Assembly (NCBI GenBank): GCA_900541855.1
Contig: UQLD01000004.1
Coordinates: 1-64,000, forward strand
DNA length: 64,000 nucleotides
Reading direction: 5' to 3'
DNA from: an uncultured Collinsella sp.
GTDB lineage: Bacteria > Actinomycetota > Coriobacteriia > Coriobacteriales > Coriobacteriaceae
Shown: positions 16,451 to 25,657 of the stretch, piece after piece
Layout of the letters: each line of letters begins with the position of its first letter
Position numbering within the stretch: position 1 is the stretch's first letter
The notes under the pieces: generated by a model
What the model saw: only the letters and a program-made list of their open reading frames with translations
What the model was told of the DNA's origin: nothing
Database searches by the model: none
Position numbers and translations under genes: made by a program

Positions 16451-17101
16451 ATGCGTGACATTCATTGCCATATCTTGCCGGGTGTAGACGACGGCGCCGC
16501 CGATCTCGATGAGAGCTTGGCGATGCTCGAGGCTGCCAAGCGGGCCGGTGTAACCAGAATCGTTTGCACTCCTCACTGCCGTGATCCCTATTTTGATTAC
16601 GACAAGATGTGGGATGCCTTTGAGCTGCTGCGTGATAACGCTGACGGTTTTCCGCTCCAGATGGGCTTCGAGGTCAACCATCGAAAGCTCGTTGAGCTTG
16701 GTATCGATGCCGCGGAGCACTTGCATTTCGATGGGACCAACGAGTTTCTGCTCGAGCTTTCGACGCATGCCGATGCGTATGCGTTTAGAGAGTACGAGAA
16801 CACGATTTACGATTTGCAGTGTCGTGGCTACCAGGTGATCATCGCTCATCCTGAGCGCTATCGTGCGGTTCAAAAGGATGTAAGCGTGGCGGAGCGCCTG
16901 GTCGATATGGGCTGCAAGCTGCAGGCTTCGGCGGACTTTATTGCCGGCGGTCGCTTTGGTCGCGAAAAAAAGCCGGCACAGCGCCTGTTCGATCAGAACC
17001 TGTACAGCTTCATCGCGAGCGATGCCCATAACGTGGGTCATTACGACTGCCTGGCGAAGGCTCGCGCGAAGTTTAGCGTGCGCGGAGCTCATTTTCGCTA
17101 A
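16451..17101 (+). CDS. cpsB: CpsB-type PHP-domain protein-tyrosine phosphatase
   Basis: 216 residues. A metal-dependent phosphatase that removes phosphate from the CpsD tyrosine cluster. PHP-family metal ligands are visible: DIHCHILPGVDDGA at the N-terminus, CTPHCRDPYFDY (about 38-49), IAHPERYRAV in the middle, and SDAHNVGHYD near the end. It lies 17 bases after cpsD. The order C-D-B differs from the B-C-D order in streptococci. Confidence 0.88.
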   Translation: MRDIHCHILPGVDDGAADLDESLAMLEAAKRAGVTRIVCTPHCRDPYFDYDKMWDAFELLRDNADGFPLQMGFEVNHRKLVELGIDAAEHLHFDGTNEFLLELSTHADAYAFREYENTIYDLQCRGYQVIIAHPERYRAVQKDVSVAERLVDMGCKLQASADFIAGGRFGREKKPAQRLFDQNLYSFIASDAHNVGHYDCLAKARAKFSVRGAHFR

Positions 17102-17140
17102 TATCTGTCCCTAACGTTCGCATTGAATGAAAGGGCAGCC

Positions 17141-17641
17141 ATGGATATCCAACTTAAGACGGGATGCTTTGATGACGCGGCGTTGGTGCGCCGCGTCGTT
17201 TTTATGGACGAGCAGGGCTACGAGAATGAGTTCGACGCTATCGACGAGGATCAGAACTGCATTCATGTGACGCTCTATGTAGACGGCGAGCTTGCCGGTT
17301 GCTCGCGCGTGTTTCCCGAGGAGCTTGAGCGCGTGGCTGACGCAGAGGCCCCGGTGTTGCCGGCATGCGACATGGACGAAGGCGTTGCGGCGGGGGAGAC
17401 CTACATTATGGGGCGCGTCGCCGTGCTGCCGGCTATGCGTCGTCGCGGACTGGCGAGTGCGATTGTCGAGGCCAGTGCTGTGTGTGCACGCGATGCCGGC
17501 GCTAAGCTTATTAAGCTGCATGCGCAGGAATACGTGCTACCGCTCTATGCAAAGGTGGGCTACACGCAAATTGCCCCGGTAGATTACGAAGACGAGGGCC
17601 AACCCCATGTCTGGATGGCCAAGCGCGTAGATGGCAGATAG
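17141..17641 (+). CDS. GNAT family N-acetyltransferase
   Basis: 166 residues. An acetyl-CoA-dependent acyltransferase of unknown substrate, similar to the ElaA/YjcF type by its N-terminus (VRRVVFMDEQGYENEFDAID). The acetyl-CoA loop is RVAVLPAMRRRGLASAIVEA (motif RRRGLAS), followed by LIKLHAQEYVLPLYAKVGY, the usual beta5-alpha4 segment. The ATG is preceded by AAAGGG at 17130-17135. It may be read from the cps operon. Confidence 0.82.
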   Translation: MDIQLKTGCFDDAALVRRVVFMDEQGYENEFDAIDEDQNCIHVTLYVDGELAGCSRVFPEELERVADAEAPVLPACDMDEGVAAGETYIMGRVAVLPAMRRRGLASAIVEASAVCARDAGAKLIKLHAQEYVLPLYAKVGYTQIAPVDYEDEGQPHVWMAKRVDGR

Positions 17642-17788
17642 GGACGTTCCTTTTCTGCCGGCAGTTGGGGACACTCCTTGGCAATTGGCGCATCGGAGCG
17701 CTTAGACATACAGTTTTTCGATTCCGTATGTATATATGCGCGCTAATGGGTTATAAAATCTAAGTCTGAACATAGCAGGTCTGCGATG

Positions 17789-17814
17789 CGGCTCGGGCGA
17801 CCGAGCCGTTTTTT
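17789..17814 (+). terminator. Terminator upstream of htpG
   Basis: Perfect stem CGGCTCGG/CCGAGCCG with GCGA loop and T6. It ends 30 bases before htpG. A TATAAA box at 17752-17757 lies upstream, so it may end the acetyltransferase transcript or act on a short leader RNA before htpG. Confidence 0.75.
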
Positions 17815-17844
17815 GCGGACAGGGGTAGCGCGAAAGGACTGCAC

Positions 17845-19869
17845 ATGCGTCAATTTAAGACCGAGAGCAAAAAACTGCTCGACCTCATGATCAACTCCAT
17901 CTACACCAATAAAGAAATCTTCCTGCGCGAGCTTATCTCTAACGCGAGCGACGCCGTCGACAAGCTCAACTTTAAGAGCCTGCAGGACCCGAGCGTCAAG
18001 ATCGACCAGGGCGACCTGGCCATTCGCGTCTCCTTTGATAAAGACGCCCGCACCATTACCATCTCGGATAACGGCATTGGCATGACCGCCGAGGAGCTGG
18101 AGCGCAATCTGGGCACCATCGCCCATTCCGGCTCCGAGGAGTTTAAGACCGAGAACGCCGAGCAGCAGGGCTCCGATGTTGACATCATCGGTCAGTTTGG
18201 CGTGGGCTTCTACTCGGCTTTTATGGTCGCCAGCCATGTGAAGGTCGTCAGCCGCGCCTACGGCGAGGATGTCGCCCATGTGTGGGAATCCGACGGTCTT
18301 GAGGGCTACACCATCGAGGACGGCGAGCGCGCCGAGCACGGTACCGATGTCATCCTGACGCTGCGCGAGAACGAGAAGCTCGATGCCGACGGCGAGGCCG
18401 AGACCTACGATCGCTTCCTGACCGAGTGGGGTCTCAAGAGCCTGATTCAGCAGTACAGTAACTATGTGCGTTACCCGATCCAGATGATGGTGTCCAAGAG
18501 CCGCCAGAAACCCAAGCCCGAGGACGCCGGCGACGATTACAAGCCCGAGTACGAGGACTACCAGGAGCTCGAGACCGTCAATTCCATGACACCGATCTGG
18601 AAGAAGCACAGCTCCGATGTCGAGCAGAAGGACTACGACGAGTTCTACAAGTCCACGTTCCACGACTTTGACGATCCTGCGCGCACCATCAGCTTCCACG
18701 CCGAGGGCACGCTCGAGTATGACGCCCTGCTGTTTGTGCCGGGACGCGCGCCGTTCGATCTGTACAGCAAGGACTACGAGAAGGGTCTGGCGCTCTACAG
18801 CTCCAACGTGCTGATTATGGAGAAGTGCGACGACCTGCTGCCCGACTACTACAACTTTGTCCGCGGCGTCGTGGATTCCGCCGACGTGTCGCTCAACATC
18901 TCGCGCGAGACGCTGCAGCAGAACCGTCAGCTCAAGGCCATCGCCAAGCGTGTGGAAAAGAAGATTACCGCCGACCTTGAGGATATGCGCGACAACGACC
19001 GCGAGGCCTACGAGAAGTTCTTTGAGAACTTTGGCCGCGGCCTTAAGTACGGCATCTACTCGAGCTATGGCATGAAGGCCGATGAGCTTGCCGACCTGCT
19101 GCTGTTCTGGTCTGCCAAGGAGCAGAAGATGATTACCCTGGCCGAGTATGCCAAGGGCATGCCCGAGGATCAGAAGGCCATCTACTACGCTGCCGGCGAC
19201 TCGCGTGAGCGTCTGGCCAAGATGCCCGTGGTAAAGGGCGTGCTCGACCGCGGCTATGACGTGCTGCTGCTGACGCAGGACGTGGATGAGTTCACGTTCC
19301 AAGCTATGCGTGAGTACGTTGCCGCCGATATGCCCAAGATCTATGAGGACGACGCAGCTCGCGAGGCTGCCGAAAAGGCTGTGGCCGACGGTGCCGAGCC
19401 CGAGGTCGAGGATCGTCATCTGGAGCTCAAGAACGTCGCGACCGGTGATCTTGACCTGGCGACCGAGGATGAGAAGAAGGAGGCCGAGGACGCCACCAAG
19501 GAGAACGAGGACCTCTTTAGCGCTATGAAGGAGGCGCTCGGTGACAAGGTCGAGAAAGTTGCCGTCTCCGCGCGCCTGACCGATGCCCCCGCTTGCATCA
19601 CCACCGAGGGTCCGCTTTCGCTTGAGATGGAGAAGGTACTCCAGAAGGGACCCGAGGGCGCGCCCGACGGCATGCCCAAGAGCCAGCGCGTGCTCGAGCT
19701 CAACGCCAAGCACCCGGTCTTTGACAAGCTTGTCGCTGCCCAGAAGGCAGGCGACGCCGACAAGATCAAGCAGTACTCCGGTCTGCTCTATGACCAGGCT
19801 CTGCTGGTCGAGGGCATCCTCCCCGAGGATCCCGTAGCCTTCGCGGCGGCTGTTTGCAACTTGATGTAG
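17845..19869 (+). CDS. htpG: Molecular chaperone HtpG (Hsp90)
   Basis: 674 residues, somewhat longer than the usual 610-640 because of acidic linkers (about 535-560). It is an ATP-dependent dimeric chaperone in the cytoplasm. The N-terminal GHKL ATPase has ELISNASDAVDKL (about 31-43), SDNGIGM and GQFGVGFYSAFMVA. The middle domain includes the conserved SRETLQQNRQLKAI. The C-terminal dimerisation domain runs to the stop. The ATG is preceded by AAAGGA. The structured intergenic repeat at 19877-20020 begins just after the stop. Confidence 0.95.
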   Translation: MRQFKTESKKLLDLMINSIYTNKEIFLRELISNASDAVDKLNFKSLQDPSVKIDQGDLAIRVSFDKDARTITISDNGIGMTAEELERNLGTIAHSGSEEFKTENAEQQGSDVDIIGQFGVGFYSAFMVASHVKVVSRAYGEDVAHVWESDGLEGYTIEDGERAEHGTDVILTLRENEKLDADGEAETYDRFLTEWGLKSLIQQYSNYVRYPIQMMVSKSRQKPKPEDAGDDYKPEYEDYQELETVNSMTPIWKKHSSDVEQKDYDEFYKSTFHDFDDPARTISFHAEGTLEYDALLFVPGRAPFDLYSKDYEKGLALYSSNVLIMEKCDDLLPDYYNFVRGVVDSADVSLNISRETLQQNRQLKAIAKRVEKKITADLEDMRDNDREAYEKFFENFGRGLKYGIYSSYGMKADELADLLLFWSAKEQKMITLAEYAKGMPEDQKAIYYAAGDSRERLAKMPVVKGVLDRGYDVLLLTQDVDEFTFQAMREYVAADMPKIYEDDAAREAAEKAVADGAEPEVEDRHLELKNVATGDLDLATEDEKKEAEDATKENEDLFSAMKEALGDKVEKVAVSARLTDAPACITTEGPLSLEMEKVLQKGPEGAPDGMPKSQRVLELNAKHPVFDKLVAAQKAGDADKIKQYSGLLYDQALLVEGILPEDPVAFAAAVCNLM

Positions 19870-19876
19870 TTGGGTC

Positions 19877-20020
19877 GTTACGCGGTTTTACCAAACCGCG
19901 TAACAACTCGACGCTGCAAACGCCCCTAAGCGGCAATCTGACGTTCAATCGTCGGTCGCGTACCGAAGTACGCTTCCCTCCTCTTTCACGTCACCTTGCT
20001 CGCTTAGGGGCGTTTTCGCT
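19877..20020. repeat. Structured intergenic repeat, copy 1
   Basis: Parts in order: a perfect hairpin (GTTACGCGGTT/AACCGCGTAAC, 19877-19904); the conserved string CTCGACGCTGCAAACG; the stem arm CGCCCCTAAGCG (19921-19932); conserved GGCAATCTGACGTTCAAT; a variable hairpin GCGTAC-CGAA-GTACGC (19958-19973); conserved TTTCACGTCACCTTGCT; and the second stem arm CGCTTAGGGGCG (20001-20012) with TTTTCGCTGA. Copy 2 at 25324-25470 keeps every pairing with different bases in the stem and the inner hairpin. Confidence 0.8.
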
Positions 20021-20145
20021 GACTTATGCTCAACCTGCGACGCTTTCGTGGTCCTAAGTAGTCATTGGGGACGTTCTTAAATGAATAGTTGGGTTGCTAA
20101 TTTGTGCGGGTTGTGGTTTTGTGAGCTGCGGAAATTTGAGATACT

Positions 20146-20157
20146 GTACATCTGTAC
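20146..20157. promoter_or_regulatory. Small dyad upstream of the YhgE genes
   Basis: GTACA-TC-TGTAC, a compact inverted repeat about 140 bases before the first YhgE gene. It resembles an operator of a TetR-type regulator, but no such gene is adjacent. The rest of 20021-20288 shows no gene. Confidence 0.3.
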
Positions 20158-20288
20158 GTTAACTCATCTTCGTAGTATATTGCTACCCGCAAAACTCAGC
20201 ACCATTGTGCCGCGAGGCGCTAAAGCGTCTACGTACAATGGTTGTCGATAGTACGATTCGATTCAACGACAGGATGGATGGTCCAAGC

Positions 20289-23054
20289 GTGAGTCTCGGC
20301 AGCAAACTATCCAATGCAAAGGTGTCCTTTGCGATATTTAAGCGCGACATTAAGCGACTGCTTGTGAACCCCGTCGCCTTGGTGGTTACCCTTGGCGTGT
20401 GCGTTATTCCCTCGCTGTATGCCTGGTACAACATCGTGGCCAACTGGGATCCGTACGGAAACACCCAGGGCATCAAGATTGCCATCGCCAACAACGATCG
20501 GGGCACCCAAAACGACCTGGTGGGCGAGCTCAACGCGGGCGATCAGGTCGTCGATCAGCTCAAGGAGAACGATCAGCTGGGCTGGACCTTCGTCGATTCT
20601 GCGGCCGATGCCAAAGAGGGCGTCGAGAGCGGTGAGTACTATGCGGCCATCGTAGTCCCCAAGAACTTCTCGGATAACCTGGTTTCGATGCTCGACGGCA
20701 ACTACCATCAGCCCAAGCTTACGTACTACGTCAATGAGAAGAAGAGCGCTATTGCGCCCAAGGTTACCGACACCGGTGCAAACACCATCGAGGAGCAGAT
20801 CAACTCGGAATTTGTCTCCACGGTGGGCGAGACCGTTGCCAGTATTGCCAAGGATGCCGGAGTCGATTTAAAGGACAAGGCAACCCAGACTCAGGATTCG
20901 TTGGCCGGTTCGGTATCAGAGGCTTCCGATACGTTGGGCGAAGTGCGTGATTCGATTGGCGACATGAATGCCGCCATCGATAAGACGAGTGGTTCCATTG
21001 CCTCGGCAGATGCGGCACTTGCCGGTCTGCAGGGTCAGGCGCCGTCGCTGACGCAGGCGATCTCCCAGGGCAATGACCTGCTGGGCGAGGCTCGCGCCAC
21101 GGCGGGCAACTCTGTCGCCTCGCTCTCCAAGGCGCTCTCGGAAGGCAGCCTTGCGCTCACCAAGACGTCAGCCTCCGCAAACGCTGCGATTGGCAAGCTG
21201 ACGGGCACGGTCGCATCTACGACTACCCGTATCGACAACTCGCTTGAGTCTCTCCAAGCGACGATCGACCACAATAAGGCCGTTATCGGGCACTTGGAAA
21301 TTCTCGTCAATGACACGTCGACAGGTTCCAAGGAAATTGACGCGCGCATTGTATCGATCATCGATTTGCTCCGCGAGCAGAATGAAAAGCTTCAGAGCAT
21401 CAAGGACGGTCTGTCTGCGCAGTCGAGCGCCATGGCGAATGACGCCGCGGCTGTCTCGGGTGCCAGCGACGCTATCAATAACGCAATTCAGACCGGTGCG
21501 ACCAACCTTGGCCAGGCCCAGACGGACCTGGGTCAAAACGCGCTGCCGAAGGTCTCGAGCGCACTTGATTCGTTTGCCGCCGTCTCGGGTGATCTGACGG
21601 GAATCGTGTCTGGCCTCACGCCTACTATTGCAAGTGCGCGCGGTACACTTTCGCAACTCAACGCCACGCTCGGTCAGGCCAAGACCACGCTGTCCCAGAC
21701 CGATGCCTCGCTTGCCAAGGTCCAGGACAAGCTCGCAACCGCCGCCAACGACATCGCGGCGCTACAGACCTCCGAGTCCATGGGCGAGCTGGCCGGCCTG
21801 ATGGGCGTCGACGTCGATGATGTTGCAGACTTCATGGCATCTCCGGTCGAGCTGACCTCAAAGTCAATTTACCCGGTCAAGAGCTTTGGTTCGGGCATTG
21901 CCCCGTTCTATACCAATCTGGCGCTGTGGGTGGGCGGCTACGTGCTTATCGCCATCTACAAGCTCGAGGTCGACCGCGAAGGCATCGGCAGCTTTACCGC
22001 GCGTCAGGGCTACTTTGGCCGCTGGTTGCTCCTGGTGATCCTGGGCGCGTTGCAGGCCATCATCGTTACGGTAGGCGATCTGGTGATCGGCGTACAGTGC
22101 GTCAGCCCGCTGCTGTTCGTGCTGGGCGGCATCGCCATCTCGTTCACCTACGTCAATATCATCTATGCGCTGTCCACCACGTTTAAGCACATCGGCAAGG
22201 CTATCGGCGTCATTCTGGTTATCGTGCAGATCCCGGGTTCGTCGGGCATGTACCCCATCGAGATGATGCCAGGCTTCTTCCAGTGGCTGCACCCGCTGCT
22301 GCCCTTTACCTACGGCATCAATCTGCTGCGCGAGACGGTCGGCGGCATGTATTCGTTCAACTACCTGTTTAACCTGTGCATTCTGGGCGTGTTCTTGATC
22401 GTGGCGCTCTTTATCGGTCTGCAGCTGCGTCCGCTGCTGCTCAACCTTAACCTGCTCTTTGATAAACAGCTTTCCACGACCGGTATGATGATTTGCGAGT
22501 CCAACGACCTGCCGCGCCAGCGCTACTCGCTGCGCACGGCCATGCGTGTCATGCTCGATTCCGATTCGTACCGTCGCGAACTGCTCGATCATGCGGTCGC
22601 CTTTGAACATCGCTACCCGTACTACATCAAGGGCGGTTTTGCCGCCGTGGTGGGCGTTCAGGTCCTGCTCTTTGTCCTGTCGACGGTTCTCGATATCGAC
22701 AATAACGGCAAGATCATCCTGCTTGTCATTTGGATCATCTCGGTTATTGCCATCTGCGGCTGGCTTATCAATATCGAATATATCCGAGCGAGCCTCAATA
22801 CCCAGATGCGCATCTCGGCGCTTTCGGATGAGGACCTGCGTCGCGAGATGCGCGAACACACGGCCGCCATTCCTGCCGCCCGCCACATGTTTGGCCTCAA
22901 CGCCAGCGAGCGTGGTGCCAAGGGCGGCGATCAGTCCACGGGCCGCTTGCCGCATATCGGCTCACACCATAAATCTCAGGGCAGCGACAGCACAGCCACA
23001 AATGATGGAGATACCACCGCGCTTGGCAAGCACTCCAAAGGAGGTGAGGCATAA
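20289..23054 (+). CDS. YhgE/Pip family membrane protein 1
   Basis: 921 residues from the GTG used here; in-frame ATGs at 20238 and 20274 are alternatives with no better ribosome site. A membrane segment stands near the N-terminus (VALVVTLGVCVIPSLYAWY, then NWDPYGNT, the family signature). A very long extracytoplasmic region of helical heptads follows (many Ser/Ala/Asp coiled-coil turns), then five or six transmembrane helices in the ABC-2-like permease region and two extra helices near 800-850. Family members include phage infection protein Pip and the EsaA secretion accessory protein, but substrate is mostly unknown. The stop is immediately followed by the second copy's ATG, so both are cotranscribed. 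Confidence 0.82.
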   Translation: MSLGSKLSNAKVSFAIFKRDIKRLLVNPVALVVTLGVCVIPSLYAWYNIVANWDPYGNTQGIKIAIANNDRGTQNDLVGELNAGDQVVDQLKENDQLGWTFVDSAADAKEGVESGEYYAAIVVPKNFSDNLVSMLDGNYHQPKLTYYVNEKKSAIAPKVTDTGANTIEEQINSEFVSTVGETVASIAKDAGVDLKDKATQTQDSLAGSVSEASDTLGEVRDSIGDMNAAIDKTSGSIASADAALAGLQGQAPSLTQAISQGNDLLGEARATAGNSVASLSKALSEGSLALTKTSASANAAIGKLTGTVASTTTRIDNSLESLQATIDHNKAVIGHLEILVNDTSTGSKEIDARIVSIIDLLREQNEKLQSIKDGLSAQSSAMANDAAAVSGASDAINNAIQTGATNLGQAQTDLGQNALPKVSSALDSFAAVSGDLTGIVSGLTPTIASARGTLSQLNATLGQAKTTLSQTDASLAKVQDKLATAANDIAALQTSESMGELAGLMGVDVDDVADFMASPVELTSKSIYPVKSFGSGIAPFYTNLALWVGGYVLIAIYKLEVDREGIGSFTARQGYFGRWLLLVILGALQAIIVTVGDLVIGVQCVSPLLFVLGGIAISFTYVNIIYALSTTFKHIGKAIGVILVIVQIPGSSGMYPIEMMPGFFQWLHPLLPFTYGINLLRETVGGMYSFNYLFNLCILGVFLIVALFIGLQLRPLLLNLNLLFDKQLSTTGMMICESNDLPRQRYSLRTAMRVMLDSDSYRRELLDHAVAFEHRYPYYIKGGFAAVVGVQVLLFVLSTVLDIDNNGKIILLVIWIISVIAICGWLINIEYIRASLNTQMRISALSDEDLRREMREHTAAIPAARHMFGLNASERGAKGGDQSTGRLPHIGSHHKSQGSDSTATNDGDTTALGKHSKGGEA

Positions 23055-25244
23055 ATGAAGAACATCCTGCATCTGTTTAAGCGCGATGTCCAAAACGTGT
23101 CTCGCTCCGTGATCGGCTTGGTTGTCGTGATGGGCCTCATTATCGTACCGTGTCTGTACGCGTGGTTTAACATCGCCGGCAGCTGGGATCCGTACGGCAA
23201 CACCGGCAATCTTAAGATCGCCGTGGTCAACACCGATGAGGGTTACGAGAGCGATTTGATCCCCGTCGAGGTTAACGTGGGCGAAAACGTGACCGCCACC
23301 CTACGCGGCAACGAGAGCTTCGATTGGGTTGTGCTCAACAATCGCGAAAAGGCTATCGAGGGCGTTAAGTCGGGCGCGTACTATGCTGCCGTCGTTATCC
23401 CCAAAACGTTTAGCGCTGACATGATGACGCTTTTCTCGACCGACGTGAAGCATGCCGATATCGAGTTCTACGAGAATCAGAAGGCCAACGCCATTGCGCA
23501 GATCGTGACCGAGAAGGGTTCGAGCGCCGTTCAGAACCAGGTTAACGAATCTTTTACCGAGACCATTACGAGCATCGGTCTTAAGACGGTGTCCAGCCTG
23601 CTCGATTACATGAGCACCGACCAGGTCAGCAACTTTATCGCCAACCTGTCCTCGACGCTCGGCGATTCGATTGGGGACCTGCAAGACGTTCAGGCTAATG
23701 CTTCGTCGCTGGCGGGCATTTTGAGCTCTACGTCCGATTCGTTGACGTCGGCGAGCGGTATGCTCCAGCAGACGGGTACGGTCGATGAGTCGACCAAGCA
23801 GTTGATGGAGCATGCCAAGAGCGGCATGAGCGATTCCAAAGAAGCGCTGAAGGCCGCCAACGACGCCATCAACGCCGCGATTGACGGAAGCGCGGGCTCG
23901 TTCGACAACGTGTCCGCCGAGCTTGCGAAGGCATTCTATGCCGCGAATCAGCATGTCTACCTTACGGTGTCTCAGCTCAACGATGCCGCGGCGGCGCTCA
24001 ATACACGTGCCGACGATATCGACGCCACGGCCGACCAGCTCCGCGGCTTTGCCGAGCAGGTCAGTGACGAAAAGCTCCAGGAGAGCCTTAAATCTGTGGC
24101 AACATCGCTGGGCAGGATCGCTGTGGAGTATCGCAACAACGCCAAGGACTTGACGGCAACTGCTAAGTCCCTTTCTGACAGCATGGCAGAGGTCAACAGC
24201 ACGCGTGCCGAGGTCGATCAGGCCATCGCCGATGCCAAGGCGGGCATTTCGGGCGCCAAGTCCGACTACGATTCCACGTTCTCGGTTAAGGCCAAGGAGC
24301 TCAAGAAGACGGTTTCGGGCATCCTGGACTCGCTCGATGGCATCTCGGGCGATCTGGATAGCGCCGTAGACGGCCTGACCGACGCATCCGGTTCGCTGGC
24401 AAAGGGCCTCTCCAAGGCTGCAAAGCTGGTCAACAAGGCTTCCGATCAGCTGGGCGAGGCGTCGGACAAGATCAGCGCGTTTAAGGACGAGCTCGATGGC
24501 GCCCTGATGTCGGACGACCTTGCCACGATCAAGACGATGATTGGCAACGACCCCGAGGGCCTTGCCGTGTCGCTTTCCGGTCCCGTCGCACTCGACCGCA
24601 AGCCGGTCTATCCGATCCGCAACTACGGTTCAGCCATGGCGCCGTTCTACACGATTCTGTCGCTCTGGGTCGGCTCGATTGTACTGGCGGCCATGATGAA
24701 GGTCTCGGTTGACGATGAGCTTATCAACGAGCTCATCCCCGTGCGCCTGCACGAGATCTACCTGGGTCGCTACCTGTTCTTTGGCGGTTTGGCCCTGCTG
24801 CAGGCAACGCTCGTGTGCGCGGGCGACATCCTGTTCTTTGGCATTCAGTGCGACAACCCGCTGCAGTTTGTGCTGGCGGGCTGGGTCGCGAGTCTCGTGT
24901 TCTCCAATATCGTCTACACGCTTACGGTTTCGTTTGGCGATATCGGCAAGGCGCTCGCTGTCGTGCTGTTGGTCATGCAGGTCGGCGGTTCGGGCGGCAC
25001 GTTCCCCATCGAGATGACCGGCCCCGTGTTCCAGGCGATCTATCCGTTCCTGCCGTTTACCCATGGCATTAACGCCATGCACGCCGCCATGGCCGGCGCG
25101 TATCATATGGAGTACTGGGTCGAGCTGGGTATCTTGGCGAGCTATCTGATTCCGTCACTGGCCCTGGGCGTCGTCTTCCGCCGCCCAGTCATCAAAGCCA
25201 ACGACTGGATCATCGAAAAGCTGGAGTCGACAAAGCTAATTTAG
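23055..25244 (+). CDS. YhgE/Pip family membrane protein 2
   Basis: 729 residues. Same plan as its upstream neighbour: FKRD at residue 9, one N-terminal membrane helix (GLVVVMGLIIVPCLYAWFN), signature SWDPYGNTGN, a long coiled extracytoplasmic domain (about 60-500) and a C-terminal block of about six membrane helices (YTILSLWVGSIVLAAMMKVS onward). It lacks the extra C-terminal pair of helices. The ATG begins on the base after the previous stop and has a perfect AAAGGAGGTG site inside the upstream gene. Two unequal, adjacent paralogues suggest a heteromeric complex; this is inference. Confidence 0.84.
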   Translation: MKNILHLFKRDVQNVSRSVIGLVVVMGLIIVPCLYAWFNIAGSWDPYGNTGNLKIAVVNTDEGYESDLIPVEVNVGENVTATLRGNESFDWVVLNNREKAIEGVKSGAYYAAVVIPKTFSADMMTLFSTDVKHADIEFYENQKANAIAQIVTEKGSSAVQNQVNESFTETITSIGLKTVSSLLDYMSTDQVSNFIANLSSTLGDSIGDLQDVQANASSLAGILSSTSDSLTSASGMLQQTGTVDESTKQLMEHAKSGMSDSKEALKAANDAINAAIDGSAGSFDNVSAELAKAFYAANQHVYLTVSQLNDAAAALNTRADDIDATADQLRGFAEQVSDEKLQESLKSVATSLGRIAVEYRNNAKDLTATAKSLSDSMAEVNSTRAEVDQAIADAKAGISGAKSDYDSTFSVKAKELKKTVSGILDSLDGISGDLDSAVDGLTDASGSLAKGLSKAAKLVNKASDQLGEASDKISAFKDELDGALMSDDLATIKTMIGNDPEGLAVSLSGPVALDRKPVYPIRNYGSAMAPFYTILSLWVGSIVLAAMMKVSVDDELINELIPVRLHEIYLGRYLFFGGLALLQATLVCAGDILFFGIQCDNPLQFVLAGWVASLVFSNIVYTLTVSFGDIGKALAVVLLVMQVGGSGGTFPIEMTGPVFQAIYPFLPFTHGINAMHAAMAGAYHMEYWVELGILASYLIPSLALGVVFRRPVIKANDWIIEKLESTKLI

Positions 25245-25323
25245 TGCGGCAACGTTAACGCTGATGTAGCACTAATGCCAGCGAGCGAGCCGCATTTGCG
25301 CCAAGGTGACGTGAAATTATTAA

Positions 25324-25470
25324 GTTACGCGGTTTTACCAAACCGCGTAACCGCTCGACGCTGCAAACGGCCCCAAGCGGCAATCTGACGTTCAATTTCA
25401 AGGGCGCGACCAGAAGGTCAGCGCCCTTTCATTTCACGTCACCTTGCTCGCTTGGGGCCGTTTTCGCTGA
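25324..25470. repeat. Structured intergenic repeat, copy 2
   Basis: Same order of parts as 19877-20020: a first hairpin identical in sequence (25324-25351), CTCGACGCTGCAAACG, stem arm AACGGCCCCAAGCG (25366-25379), GGCAATCTGACGTTCAAT, a variable hairpin (AGGGCGC...GCGCCCT, 25401-25427), TTTCACGTCACCTTGCT and stem arm CGCTTGGGGCCGTT (25449-25462). Where copy 1 has CCCCTAAG/CTTAGGGG this copy has CCCCAAG/CTTGGGG, so pairing is preserved. An extra CAAGGTGACGTGAAA at 25303-25317 is complementary to 25432-25446. Confidence 0.8.
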
Positions 25471-25553
25471 CGTTGGCGGGACATCGAGGTTATTCAAGTC
25501 GGTACTTTAGTGGGCTGGATTGCACGGGTTGCTTGGTTGTTGCTACAGTAGCG

Positions 25554-25585
25554 GGGCGTACCGGGGGTCCGGTACGCCCTGTTTT
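25554..25585 (+). terminator. Strong hairpin with T run upstream of the EamA gene
   Basis: GGGCGTACC/GGTACGCCC with T5 after one base. It probably ends the YhgE transcript, or acts as an attenuator for the gene 73 bases downstream. Confidence 0.65.
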
Positions 25586-25657
25586 TATTTGACCATGAGG
25601 CGGCACGCAGCCATACGCGTGCGGACACCACGCCCAGATTGAGTGCGAGGATGTTCC

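Noticed and set aside
17752..17814. CIRCE element before htpG
   Set aside because: No TTAGCACTC-type inverted repeat is present; the hairpin is a terminator.
17743..19713. Long antisense open frame opposite htpG
   Set aside because: High-GC third positions open the antisense frame; the HtpG frame has all family motifs.
22000..22955. Antisense open frames in the YhgE region and similar ones opposite ppc, feoB, uxaA and aspS
   Set aside because: They lack ribosome sites and recognisable domains, and the sense frames are clearly coding.
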